Assembly (NCBI RefSeq): GCF_040730185.1
Contig: NZ_CP160402.1
Location: forward strand, 3,410,001-3,474,000
Origin: Streptomyces sp. Je 1-332
GTDB lineage: Bacteria; Actinomycetota; Actinomycetes; Streptomycetales; Streptomycetaceae
DNA length: 64,000 nucleotides
Direction of reading: 5' to 3'
The first letter of the stretch is position 1. Every line of letters starts with the position of its first letter. Position numbers and translations under genes: made by a program. Below are positions 16,987 through 25,143 of the stretch, one piece after another. The notes beneath the pieces are model-generated. The model made no database searches. It was not told the origin of the DNA and worked only from the letters and a program-made list of their open reading frames with translations.

Positions 16987-17153
16987 TAACGCTCCAGGGA
17001 AGGGGATCGATCGACCTCCAGCGTAGTCGCCCGGCCGGGGCGTCCTTCTCGGGCTCCGGAGTGCGGGGGCGATCACTCTTTGTGATGACGATGCCGTGAA
17101 CCGGCGGCTACCGTGGAGTCGCTGGCCGAAGAATCCCGTCCATGGGAGGAACC

Positions 17154-17744
17154 ATGACCGCCGAGTCCGTTGAGCAGCATCGCTGGGCGTTGCCCCCGCG
17201 TGACGGTTACACCGTGGACGACCTGCTCACGCTGCCCGATCTCCCGCCGCACACGGAGTTGATCGACGGGAGCCTGATCCTCGTGAGTCCCCAGCGCTAC
17301 TTCCACTTCGCCGCGATCGACCTGCTGGTGGCGGGACTGCGCCGCACCGCGCCGCCGGAACTGGGAGTCGTGCGCGAGATGACGGTGGTATTGGACAAGC
17401 GCAACGGCCCTGAACCGGACGTCTCTGTCATCAGAGCCAGTGCCAAGACTGGACGGATGCAGACGCACTTCCAGGGCCCAGACGTCGTACTGGCCATCGA
17501 AGTGGTGTCCCCCGAGTCCGAGTCACGTGATCGCACGACCAAGTTCCAGAAATACGCCTCCGCGGGCATTCGCCACTACTGGCTGGTCGAGGCGGCGGGC
17601 CCGGACGACTACCCGGTCATCCAGGTCTATGAGTTGGGGCAGGCCTCCGGCACGTACGCCTTGACCGGTATCCACCACGACCACCTCAAGCTCAGCGTCC
17701 CGTTCGACATCGACATCGACCTCACCGCCATCGACGAGCTGTAG
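17154..17744 (+). CDS. Uma2 family (DUF820) putative endonuclease
   Basis: Protein of 196 residues with the PD-(D/E)XK-like Uma2 fold. The N-terminal region YTVDDLLTLPDLPPHTELIDGS, the central GPEPDVSVIRAS (Asp of the active site) and IEVVSPESESRDRTTKFQKY (E-x-V followed by the K helix) are typical. Members are abundant in Streptomyces and cyanobacteria, and no biochemical role is established. I chose the ATG at 17154, preceded by GGGAGGAACC; an ATG 12 bases upstream lies inside that ribosome site. The 3' end overlaps the convergent acyltransferase by 23 bases. Confidence 0.88.
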   Translation: MTAESVEQHRWALPPRDGYTVDDLLTLPDLPPHTELIDGSLILVSPQRYFHFAAIDLLVAGLRRTAPPELGVVREMTVVLDKRNGPEPDVSVIRASAKTGRMQTHFQGPDVVLAIEVVSPESESRDRTTKFQKYASAGIRHYWLVEAAGPDDYPVIQVYELGQASGTYALTGIHHDHLKLSVPFDIDIDLTAIDEL

Positions 17745-19056
17745 GCGCCCGCTCCACAAGCAGCCACCCCACCAGCGCCATCCCCACCGCCACCGGCGCC
17801 GTCACCCGCACCGCGATCAGCATCGCCGTACGCCCTTCCAGAAGCCCCCCGAACCCGACCATCGAGAGCCCGAGCACCCCGAAGAGGCAGAGTGTGACGC
17901 CCACGGCGGCTGCCGGGCCCGCGCCCGGCGCCTGCGTCAACTCCCTTGCCGTGACCGGCTTCTCGAAGCGGCGGAAGGCGGCGACCAGCAGAGCGGTGAG
18001 CATCATCGCGGCCGCCATCCGCAGCGGAACCTGCGTCCACCACTCCCCCGTCGCAGGCTCCGGCAACGGCACGTCCGCCGCGATCAGCACCCCGTACACC
18101 CCGAGCATCGCCGTCAGGTGCCACAGGAACGCCGTCATCGAGACCCCGTTCGCCGCCACCACGCCCCGCCACACCCGGGGCCGCGCCAGCCACCGCGTAG
18201 CCGGCCCGCGCAGCAGCTCCACCGCTCCCACCAGCCAGATCCCGTGGCAGAGCAGGGCGAAGGTCGGCGGCGCCATGTTCGAGACGCGTTCGCCGGGCAT
18301 GCCCACCATGGAGAGGGGATACGGGCCGAAGGCGACCAGGGCCGCGGCTCCCGCGAGGCCGGCCCCGGCCATCGCCGCGGGCATCCGCAGCCTGCCGTCC
18401 GCCCGCAGGAAACCGAGCTGATGCACGGCGAGCCATACGAAGGCGAAGTTCAGGAACTCCACGTACGGGACGCCGAAGGCGAAGCGCGCCACGTCCACCG
18501 CGCCCGCGGCGAGCACGAGTCCCCCGAACGCGCCCCAGCCGTACCGCTCGTGCAGCCTCAGCAGCGGCGGTGTGAAGGCCACCATCGCGAGGTAGATGCC
18601 GATGAACCACAGCGGCTGGGCCACGAGCCGCAGCGTCACATCCAGCAACGCGCCACGCTCGCCCAGGAGTTGGACTAGGAGCGCGGCGGCTCCCCACACG
18701 CCTATGAACACCATCGTCGGCCGCAGCAGCCGCTGCAGCCGTGCCCGCAGGAACGCCGAGTAGACGGAAAGCCCGGGAGCCTTCCGGCTCAGGGAGCGGT
18801 ACGACAGCGCGTGCGAGAAGCCGCCGACGAAGAAGAACACCGGCATGATCTGCAGTGCCCAGGTGAGCAGTTGCAGGTCGGGCACGACGGCGAGGAGGTT
18901 GCCGACGTCGGTGCGGCCGTCGTCCCCGACGGTCACCGCCGCCATCAGCCAGTGGCCGACGACGACCGTGCCGAGCGAGGCGACCCGCAGCAGGTCGATG
19001 TACCGGTCGCGCCCGGTGGGCGTCTGCTCGGCCAGTTCGCGAACGCTTGATCCCAT
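17722..19056 (-). CDS. Integral membrane acyltransferase (acyltransferase 3 family)
   Basis: Polytopic protein of 444 residues, about 10 hydrophobic helices. The family start RYIDLLRVASLGTVVVGHWL carries the R...H pair used for acyl transfer, and PVFFFVGGFSHALSYRSL is the second conserved block. Acyltransferase 3/OafA-type enzymes add acetyl or other acyl groups to cell-surface glycans, lipids or antibiotics; the acceptor here is unknown. It follows ispE by 76 bases on the same strand. Its start ATG at 19056 gives MGSSVRELAE. Confidence 0.87.
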   Translation of the reverse strand: MGSSVRELAEQTPTGRDRYIDLLRVASLGTVVVGHWLMAAVTVGDDGRTDVGNLLAVVPDLQLLTWALQIMPVFFFVGGFSHALSYRSLSRKAPGLSVYSAFLRARLQRLLRPTMVFIGVWGAAALLVQLLGERGALLDVTLRLVAQPLWFIGIYLAMVAFTPPLLRLHERYGWGAFGGLVLAAGAVDVARFAFGVPYVEFLNFAFVWLAVHQLGFLRADGRLRMPAAMAGAGLAGAAALVAFGPYPLSMVGMPGERVSNMAPPTFALLCHGIWLVGAVELLRGPATRWLARPRVWRGVVAANGVSMTAFLWHLTAMLGVYGVLIAADVPLPEPATGEWWTQVPLRMAAAMMLTALLVAAFRRFEKPVTARELTQAPGAGPAAAVGVTLCLFGVLGLSMVGFGGLLEGRTAMLIAVRVTAPVAVGMALVGWLLVERAPTARRWR

Positions 19057-19132
19057 GTACGTACGGTCGCGCGCGCCGCGGGCCCGGCGTCAGCGCGAAC
19101 GTACTCAGATCCGCGCCTGAGTACCCGCGCGC

Positions 19133-20026
19133 CTAGAGCAGCGTGGCGCCGGGCGCCGGTGAGTCCGCGACCCGCGCGGTGCGGCAGGTGCCGGAGGCCG
19201 AGAGCGCTTCGGCGACCCGTCGCGCGGACTCCGCGTCCGCGGCGAGGAACGCCGTCGTGGGCCCGGATCCGGAGACGAGCGCGGCCAGGGCTCCCGCGTC
19301 CGTGCCCGCGGCGAGGGTGTCGGCGAGCGAGGGGAAGAGGGACAGGGCGGCGGGCTGAAGGTCGTTGGATACGGCGCCGGCGAGGGCCTCGGCATCCCCT
19401 CTGCGCAGAGCGTCGAGCAACCCCGCCGACGCCTCCGGAGCGGGGGCGTCGGGGGTGAGCCGGTCGAACTCGCGGTAGACCGCGGGGGTGGAGAGCCCGC
19501 CGTCGGCCACCGCGAACACCCAGTGGAAGTTTCCGCCGACCTCCAGGATCTCCAGCTTCTCGCCGCGCCCCGTGCCGAGCGCCGCCCCGCCCACCAGGCT
19601 GAACGGCACGTCGCTTCCCAACTCGGCGCAGATGTCGAGGAGTTCGTCGCGCGAGGCCTCGGCCCCCCACAGCGCGTCACACGCCAGGAGCGCGCCCGCG
19701 CCGTCCGCGCTGCCGCCGGCCATGCCGCCCGCGACGGGGATGTCCTTGGCGATGTGGATGTGCACGTCGGCCGTACGTCCATGGCGTGCGGCAAGGAGCT
19801 CGGCGGCTCGCGCTGCCAAGTTCGTGCGGTCCAGGGGCACTTGGTCGGAGCCGGGCCCGGAGCATGTCACGCGCAGCTGCTCGGCGGGCGTCACGGTGAC
19901 CTCGTCGTACAGCCCGACCGCGAGAAAGACGTTGGCGAGGTCGTGAAATCCGTCCGCGCGCGCGGCACCCACCGCCAACTGGACATTGACCTTCGCGGGA
20001 ACGCGGACGGTCACGCTGTCACTCAC
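19133..20026 (-). CDS. ispE: 4-diphosphocytidyl-2-C-methyl-D-erythritol kinase
   Basis: GHMP kinase of 297 residues in the MEP pathway to isoprenoids. It phosphorylates CDP-ME at the 2-hydroxyl. The N-terminal substrate site [20 protein letters not shown] and the ATP loop [19 protein letters not shown] are clear, and the C-terminal motif is [11 protein letters not shown]. The start is GTG at 20026, overlapping the rsmA stop (GTGA). The order tatD-rpf-rsmA-ispE is the same as in Mycobacterium tuberculosis (Rv1008-Rv1011, from memory). Confidence 0.96.
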   Translation of the reverse strand: MSDSVTVRVPAKVNVQLAVGAARADGFHDLANVFLAVGLYDEVTVTPAEQLRVTCSGPGSDQVPLDRTNLAARAAELLAARHGRTADVHIHIAKDIPVAGGMAGGSADGAGALLACDALWGAEASRDELLDICAELGSDVPFSLVGGAALGTGRGEKLEILEVGGNFHWVFAVADGGLSTPAVYREFDRLTPDAPAPEASAGLLDALRRGDAEALAGAVSNDLQPAALSLFPSLADTLAAGTDAGALAALVSGSGPTTAFLAADAESARRVAEALSASGTCRTARVADSPAPGATLL

Positions 20027-20898
20027 GAAGCGGCTCCCTTGTGCTCGGCGATCCGCGCGAACTCCTCCACCGTCAGGGCCTCACCGCGCGCCTGCGGCGA
20101 GACTCCGGCGGCGACGAGGGCCGCCTCGGCCGCTGCCGCCGAGCCCGCCCACCCGGCGAGGGCGGCGCGCAGGGTCTTGCGGCGCTGGGCGAAGGCCGCG
20201 TCGACGACGGCGAAGACTTCCTTCTTCGAAGCGGTGGTCTTGACGGGCTCGGCGCGCCGCACCAGGGACACCAGGCCCGAGTCGACGTTCGGCGCGGGCC
20301 AGAAGACGTTGCGCCCGATGGAACCGGCGCGCTTCACGTCGGCGTACCAGTTCGCCTTCACGGACGGCACGCCGTACACCTTCGAGCCCGGCGCCGCGGC
20401 GAGGCGGTCGGCGACCTCGGCCTGCACCATCACGAGCGTGCGCTCGATGGTGGGGAAGGTGTCGAGCATGTGCAGCAGGACCGGCACGGCGACGTTGTAC
20501 GGAAGGTTGGCGACCAGCGCGGTCGGGGCGGGGCCCGGCAGCTCGCGTACGAGCATGGCGTCACTGTGCACCAGCGCGAAGGAGTCCGCCTTCGCGGGGA
20601 GGCGGGCTCCGATGGTCGCCGGCAGCGCGCCCGCGAGGACGTCGTCGATCTCGACCGCGACGACGCGGTCCGCGGTGTCCAGCAGGGCCAGTGTCAGCGA
20701 GCCGAGGCCGGGGCCGACCTCGACGACCACGTCCTCGGGGCCGACTTCCGCGGTGCGGACGATGCGGCGGACGGTGTTGGCGTCGATGACGAAGTTCTGG
20801 CCGCGTTGCTTGGTCGGGCGTACGCCGAGGGCGGCTGCCAGCTCGCGGATATCGGCTGCGCCGAGCAGAACCCCGGTCTCACTGTTACTCACCCCCAC
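20023..20898 (-). CDS. rsmA: 16S rRNA (adenine(1518)-N6/adenine(1519)-N6)-dimethyltransferase
   Basis: KsgA/RsmA enzyme of 291 residues, which dimethylates two adjacent adenosines in the 3' terminal hairpin of 16S rRNA. The SAM motif is [16 protein letters not shown], and the catalytic motif IV is [25 protein letters not shown] is the typical start of the domain. The start may be GTG at 20898 or GTG at 20892 (MSNSETG). The stop overlaps the ispE start. Its 5' neighbour is Rpf, across a 160-base C-rich gap with a degenerate direct repeat (CCCCTGGGCCCC near 20917 and 20944) and no other signal. Confidence 0.96.
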   Translation of the reverse strand: MGVSNSETGVLLGAADIRELAAALGVRPTKQRGQNFVIDANTVRRIVRTAEVGPEDVVVEVGPGLGSLTLALLDTADRVVAVEIDDVLAGALPATIGARLPAKADSFALVHSDAMLVRELPGPAPTALVANLPYNVAVPVLLHMLDTFPTIERTLVMVQAEVADRLAAAPGSKVYGVPSVKANWYADVKRAGSIGRNVFWPAPNVDSGLVSLVRRAEPVKTTASKKEVFAVVDAAFAQRRKTLRAALAGWAGSAAAAEAALVAAGVSPQARGEALTVEEFARIAEHKGAAS

Positions 20899-21058
20899 AG
20901 GTTACGGGCCCCGGCCCCTGGGCCCCGCCACTGCCAGCCCTGGCCCCTGGGCCCCCACCACTGCCGAACCCCGCAGCACCCCCTCCCCGAACAAGCCTTT
21001 CCCGCCCACCCGCCCGATTGCCCCGCATCCCCCCCGGACTAACAAGCTCTTCCGCCCC

Positions 21059-22420
21059 TTACAACCGCCCCCCGCAATGCGGCCAAGGGCTGGCTCCCCG
21101 CTGTACGTACAGCTTCTTCGCGCGGTACGTCTGTTCCTCCGATGACGCGTCCTGCGGGCGGCCCGTGCCGCCGAGGCCCTGCCAGGTTCGGGTGTCGAAC
21201 TGGTACAGGCCCCCGTACGTCCCCGACGGGTCCACCGCGTTCGGGCGGCCGCCCGACTCGCAGTGTGCCAGCGAGCCCCAGTTCAGACCCTCCGCGCCCG
21301 CGACCGAGTTCGGACGCTGCTTCGTACCGACCTTCACGATCCGCGTCTGCGGCTCCCGCACAATCTCCGACCGCAGCCGCCGCGGCTTCTGCTTGACGCC
21401 GTTGACCGTCCGCAGCGCGTACGTGACCCGCCGCGTCCCCTGGTGCCCCTGCCGCTCCACGACCTCCGTACCGGCGAACAGCGACGGATCGTCCGTCCGC
21501 CGTACGTCGAACGGAATCGGCTCCTCCCGCACCTCCTTCCGCCCGGAGATCCGCATGACGGTGACCGTCTGGCCGTCGCGCGGGAAGCTGCCGGGCGGGA
21601 CGGAGGTGGTGTCCTGGCCGTGCAGGCTGATCCCGGACTCCTCGACCGCTTCCCGCACCGTCGCCGCGTTCGTACGGATGGTCCGCTCACGGCCGTCCGC
21701 CATGATCGTCACCGTGCGCTCGGTCCGTACGTCGAGATCGAGGCCGTCCCGCTCGATCCGCTTGCTCCGCGACGTCGACAGATAGGCACCCTCGGCCCGC
21801 ACCCCGAGCTGCCGCAGCGCCCCGTCTACCGTGCGGGCCGTCGTCCACACCTCGCGCCGCTGCCCGTCGAGGGTGAGCTTGACCGGCCGGCCGTAGCGGA
21901 CGGCGATCTCGTCACCGCTGGCCAGCGCCGCGCCCGCGGCGGGCGCCACGATGTCGTGCGCGCCGAAGTCCACGCCCTCGTCCTCCAGCAGCTCCCCCAC
22001 GTCGTCCGCGAAGGTGTGCAGGGTCCGCGACTCGCCGTCGACGCTCAGCCGCACGGCCTTGTCGTTGGCGACGAAGGCCGAGGTGCCGCCCGCGAGAAAG
22101 GCGACGACCAGCGCCTGCGGCAACAGCCGCCGCAACGTATCCGGCCGCTCGGCCCGCTCGGGCACCTCGGAGGGGCCCTGCGGCCGCGGTCCCGGCCGCG
22201 GCTTCGCCTTCTTCCGCCGGGCCGCCCGCCGCGCCTCGGCCCGCCCCCCGCCGGGGAGGATCACGGTGGCCTGCAGGGGAAAGAACTCCGGCTCCGCCCC
22301 CAGCTCCGGCTCCGGATCCCGCTCCGGCTCCGGCTCATAGGTCGTGCCGCCCCCGTACAACGTCTCGTAAGACGTCGCGTACTGCGGCGAAGGCGACGGC
22401 GACTGCGGCGCATGACTCAC
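21059..22420 (-). CDS. Resuscitation-promoting factor, RpfB type
   Basis: Cell-wall muralytic enzyme of 453 residues that promotes spore germination and regrowth. Order of parts: acidic/Pro-rich cytoplasmic tail, basic stretch (ARRAARRKKAKPRPG), a signal-anchor helix near 108-126 (LLPQALVVAFLAGGTSAFV), three DUF348 repeats (about 130-300), a G5 domain (REEPIPFDVRRTDDPSLFAG onwards) and a C-terminal Rpf lysozyme-like domain (about 375-453). The catalytic Glu is in AHCESGGRPNAVD. The start is GTG at 22420 with GGAG upstream. A long hairpin precedes it. The layout matches mycobacterial RpfB, and so does the neighbourhood. Confidence 0.94.
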   Translation of the reverse strand: MSHAPQSPSPSPQYATSYETLYGGGTTYEPEPERDPEPELGAEPEFFPLQATVILPGGGRAEARRAARRKKAKPRPGPRPQGPSEVPERAERPDTLRRLLPQALVVAFLAGGTSAFVANDKAVRLSVDGESRTLHTFADDVGELLEDEGVDFGAHDIVAPAAGAALASGDEIAVRYGRPVKLTLDGQRREVWTTARTVDGALRQLGVRAEGAYLSTSRSKRIERDGLDLDVRTERTVTIMADGRERTIRTNAATVREAVEESGISLHGQDTTSVPPGSFPRDGQTVTVMRISGRKEVREEPIPFDVRRTDDPSLFAGTEVVERQGHQGTRRVTYALRTVNGVKQKPRRLRSEIVREPQTRIVKVGTKQRPNSVAGAEGLNWGSLAHCESGGRPNAVDPSGTYGGLYQFDTRTWQGLGGTGRPQDASSEEQTYRAKKLYVQRGASPWPHCGGRL

Positions 22421-22440
22421 GACGACGCTCCAGCGTTCTC

Positions 22441-22474
22441 GTTCTGGTCCGGATCGGGCGAGGCGGACCAGAAC
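22441..22474 (-). promoter_or_regulatory. Hairpin in the rpf leader
   Basis: Perfect 11-base arms GTTCTGGTCCG (22441-22451) and CGGACCAGAAC (22464-22474), 12-base loop, ending 21 bases before the rpf start codon. It could be an attenuator, an operator or an RNA stability element. I saw no c-di-AMP riboswitch consensus around it. Confidence 0.55.
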
Positions 22475-22562
22475 CTAGCGGAGCGACCGTCACTCTCCAA
22501 AGCAGGACGGCTACGCAGTGTCGCGGCGCGGCCCGGAATCACCAGGCCACGGGCGTTATCGG

Positions 22563-23495
22563 TCAGTAATCAAATGCGCGCGCCGTATTGACCGAGATCG
22601 CCTCGGCCATGGCGTCCTCGCCGATCCCCCGCACCTCGGCCATGGCCCGCAATGTGACCGGAATGAGATACGGCGCGTTAGGCCGTCCGCGGTAGGGAGC
22701 GGGCGTGAGGAAGGGCGCGTCCGTCTCCACGAGGACCAGTTCGAGGGGCGCCACCGCCAGCGCGTCCCGCAGACCCTGCGCGTTCTTGAACGTCACGTTG
22801 CCCGCGAAGGACATGAAGTACCCGTGTTCCGCGCAGACTTGGGCCATCGCCGCGTCGCCCGAGTAACAGTGGAAGACGGTGCGCTCCGGAGCCCCCTCCT
22901 CCTTCAGGATCCGCAGCACATCTTCATGGGCCTCGCGATCGTGGATGACCAAGGCCTTGCCGTGCCGCTTGGCGATCTCGATGTGGGCGCGGAAGGACCG
23001 CTCCTGGGCGGCCTTGCCCTCCGGTCCCGTGCGGAAGTAGTCGAGCCCGGTCTCGCCCACGCCCTTGACCTGCGGCAGCGCCGCCAGCTCGGCGATCTCG
23101 GCGAGCGCGGCGTCCAGCGCCCCGTCGCCGCCCGCCTCGCGAGCCCCCTGCCGGGACCACCCGTCGGGATCGCCGTGCACGATGCGCGGCGCCTCGTTGG
23201 GATGCAGGGCGACGGTGGCGTGCACGCTCCCGTGCGCGGCGGCCGTCTCCGCGGCCCAGCGCGAACCCGCCACGTCACAACCCACCTGCACGACCGTCGT
23301 CACACCGACCGCGGCGGCCTTGGCGAGCCCCTCCTCCACCGTTCCCGACTGCATGTCGAGGTGGGTGTGCGAGTCGGCGACCGCCACCCGAAGGGCTTCG
23401 GGCAGCGGCGGCGCGGCGTTCTTGGTGTCGGCGTTCTTGCCGTCGGCACTCGTGCCGCCGGCGTCCTTGGAGGTGGAGGTGGAGGTGGAAGGCAT
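22563..23495 (-). CDS. TatD family metal-dependent hydrolase (DNase)
   Basis: TIM-barrel amidohydrolase of 310 residues. The metal ligands HTH are in VADSHTHLDMQSG, followed by ALHPNEAPR, GVGETGLDYF (Glu ligand), VIHDREAHEDVL, FHCYSGDAAMA and VETDAPFLTP (Asp ligand). The first 35 residues (Ser/Thr, then Lys/Asn/Asp-rich) are a non-conserved extension. TatD proteins are 3'-5' DNases linked to DNA repair and fragmentation. The gene leads the tatD-rpf-rsmA-ispE group, separated from rpf by 142 bases. Confidence 0.93.
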   Translation of the reverse strand: MPSTSTSTSKDAGGTSADGKNADTKNAAPPLPEALRVAVADSHTHLDMQSGTVEEGLAKAAAVGVTTVVQVGCDVAGSRWAAETAAAHGSVHATVALHPNEAPRIVHGDPDGWSRQGAREAGGDGALDAALAEIAELAALPQVKGVGETGLDYFRTGPEGKAAQERSFRAHIEIAKRHGKALVIHDREAHEDVLRILKEEGAPERTVFHCYSGDAAMAQVCAEHGYFMSFAGNVTFKNAQGLRDALAVAPLELVLVETDAPFLTPAPYRGRPNAPYLIPVTLRAMAEVRGIGEDAMAEAISVNTARAFDY

Positions 23496-23519
23496 ACCCC
23501 CGATCCTACGAAGCGGGCG

Positions 23520-23948
23520 TCAGCCCGCCTTGCGGTGGTGGAAGGGATGCAGCAGAGCCGACAGATGCCAGTGGTGCTGCTTGGGCTCGCGGGGCTTCGT
23601 CTCCTCCGCCCCCGCCCCCGCCGCCGCGTCGTCCGCGGCCACCGCCTTGGGGGTGTGATGCCGCTGCAGCAGATCGAGCACCGACGACACCTGCCCCGCC
23701 CGCATGATCCGTACGACATGCCCGCCGCAGTTCACGCACGTCGGCCGGGTCAGGGGCGACGGCACATGCCGGCCGTCGGCCATGTACATCACGAATTCCT
23801 TGCCCTTGCCGTCCACGTGATGCTCGATGTCGTACGACTGCTCCCAGCCGTGCCCGCACCTCATGCAGGCGAAGGCGTACGACTCGTGGACGGTGTCTAT
23901 CGCGGTGGACGCCGTGGTGTGGTGACCCGTGTCGGCGATCTCACTCAT
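23520..23948 (-). CDS. Small cysteine-paired, His-rich protein of unknown function
   Basis: Protein of 142 residues with two CxxC knuckles, CMRCGHGW near residue 28 and CVNCGGHVV near residue 71, the pattern of a zinc ribbon. A helix (VSSVLDLLQRHH) and an Ala-rich spacer lead to a His-rich end (KQHHWHLSALLHPFHHRK). The start ATG at 23948 has AAGAGGAGC before it. No enzymatic motif is visible; a zinc-binding regulatory or RNA-binding role is a guess. A perfect inverted repeat overlaps the leader immediately upstream. It ends 24 bases before the tatD start on the same strand. Confidence 0.8.
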   Translation of the reverse strand: MSEIADTGHHTTASTAIDTVHESYAFACMRCGHGWEQSYDIEHHVDGKGKEFVMYMADGRHVPSPLTRPTCVNCGGHVVRIMRAGQVSSVLDLLQRHHTPKAVAADDAAAGAGAEETKPREPKQHHWHLSALLHPFHHRKAG

Positions 23949-23958
23949 GCCAGCTCCT

Positions 23959-23975
23959 CTTGTCCGCTGGACAAG
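23959..23975 (-). promoter_or_regulatory. Inverted repeat abutting the ribosome site
   Basis: CTTGTCC (23959-23965), spacer GCT, GGACAAG (23969-23975): a perfect 7-3-7 inverted repeat directly upstream of the AGAGGAG ribosome site. It could be a repressor operator or a leader hairpin. Confidence 0.5.
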
Positions 23976-24138
23976 CGCTGCCGGACGGGCTTCCCCCGGC
24001 CGGAAGCGTGGGGACGGGTGCGTCCCTTCGACCAGTGGACGCCTTTCCCGGAGCGAGCGCATCAGACCTGTCGACAGTTGAAGCCGATTTGGCCTTTCCT
24101 TAGCCTTCAGGCCTGGTGCGCGGCTCGCACTTTGCCTT

Positions 24139-25080
24139 TCACGATAGTCCTTTGCCGTCCGATGGGACGGCCCGAGCCGCATTCTTTGCCGCCACGACCG
24201 CATCGAAGACCTCGCGCTTGGGCAGCCCCGCTTCGGCCGCGACGGCGGCGATCGCCTCCTTGCGTCGCTCCCCCGCCTCCTCGCGCACCCGCACCCTGCG
24301 CACCAGCTCGTCCGGGCCCAGGTCGCCGGGGCTCTTCTCCGGTGCGCCCTCGACGACGACGGTGATCTCACCGCGTACGCCGTCGGCCGCCCACTCGGCG
24401 AGTTCCTTCAGCGAACCCCGCTTGACCTCTTCGTACGTCTTGGTCAGCTCGCGGCAGACCGCGGCCCTGCGCTCGTCGCCGAACGCCTCGGCCATCGCGA
24501 CGAGGGTGTCGTCGATACGGTGCGGTGCCTCGAAGTAGACGAGCGTGCGCCGGTCGTCGGCCACCTCGCGCAGCCGCGAGAGCCGCTCGCCCGCCTTGCG
24601 CGGCAGGAAGCCCTCGAAGCAGAAGCGGTCCACCGGGAGCCCCGAGAGCGCGAGCGCGGTGAGCACCGCGGACGGGCCCGGCAAGGCCGTGACCCGGATG
24701 TCCTTCTCCACGGCCGCGGCGACGAGGCGGTACCCGGGGTCGGACACCGAAGGCATCCCGGCGTCCGTCACGAGCAGCACCCGCGCGCCGCCGGCCAGGG
24801 CCTCGACCAGATCGGGCGTGCGTGCGCTCTCGTTGCCCTCGAAGTACGAGACGACCCGTCCGCCCACCTGCACGCCGAGCGCCTGGGTGAGCCTGCGCAG
24901 CCGCCGGGTGTCCTCGGCGGCCACCACATCGGCCGACTCCAGCTCGGCCGCGAGCCGCGGCGGCGCGTCCGCGACATCGCCGATGGGCGTGCCCGCGAGG
25001 ACGAGGGTCCCGGCGGACGGGTTTCCGGGGGGCGGGTTTCCGGGCGGCCGGCTGTCGGGAGAATCTGCGCTTCCTGTCAC
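24139..25080 (-). CDS. rsmI: 16S rRNA (cytidine(1402)-2'-O)-methyltransferase
   Basis: Tetrapyrrole-methylase-fold enzyme of 313 residues that 2'-O-methylates C1402 in the ribosomal P site. Typical blocks: LVLAGTPIGDVADAPPRL, VVAAEDTRRLRRL, LVTDAGMPSVSDPGYRLV, ALPGPSAVLTALALSGLP, FEGFLPRK and VYFEAPHRIDDTL. The start is GTG at 25080 with GAGG upstream, and a short Pro/Gly-rich N-terminus follows. It is divergent from pmt with only 63 bases between start codons, so the two promoters must overlap. Confidence 0.96.
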   Translation of the reverse strand: MTGSADSPDSRPPGNPPPGNPSAGTLVLAGTPIGDVADAPPRLAAELESADVVAAEDTRRLRRLTQALGVQVGGRVVSYFEGNESARTPDLVEALAGGARVLLVTDAGMPSVSDPGYRLVAAAVEKDIRVTALPGPSAVLTALALSGLPVDRFCFEGFLPRKAGERLSRLREVADDRRTLVYFEAPHRIDDTLVAMAEAFGDERRAAVCRELTKTYEEVKRGSLKELAEWAADGVRGEITVVVEGAPEKSPGDLGPDELVRRVRVREEAGERRKEAIAAVAAEAGLPKREVFDAVVAAKNAARAVPSDGKGLS

Positions 25081-25143
25081 GGTTCCATCCTCGCAGGGGC
25101 CGGGGCGCGGGACTCACACAGTCGGGTTCCCTACGATGGCGCG

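Noticed and set aside
22421-22562. c-di-AMP (ydaO) riboswitch before rpf
   Set aside because: The region is short (142 bases) and I could not find the conserved core blocks; only a simple hairpin is seen.
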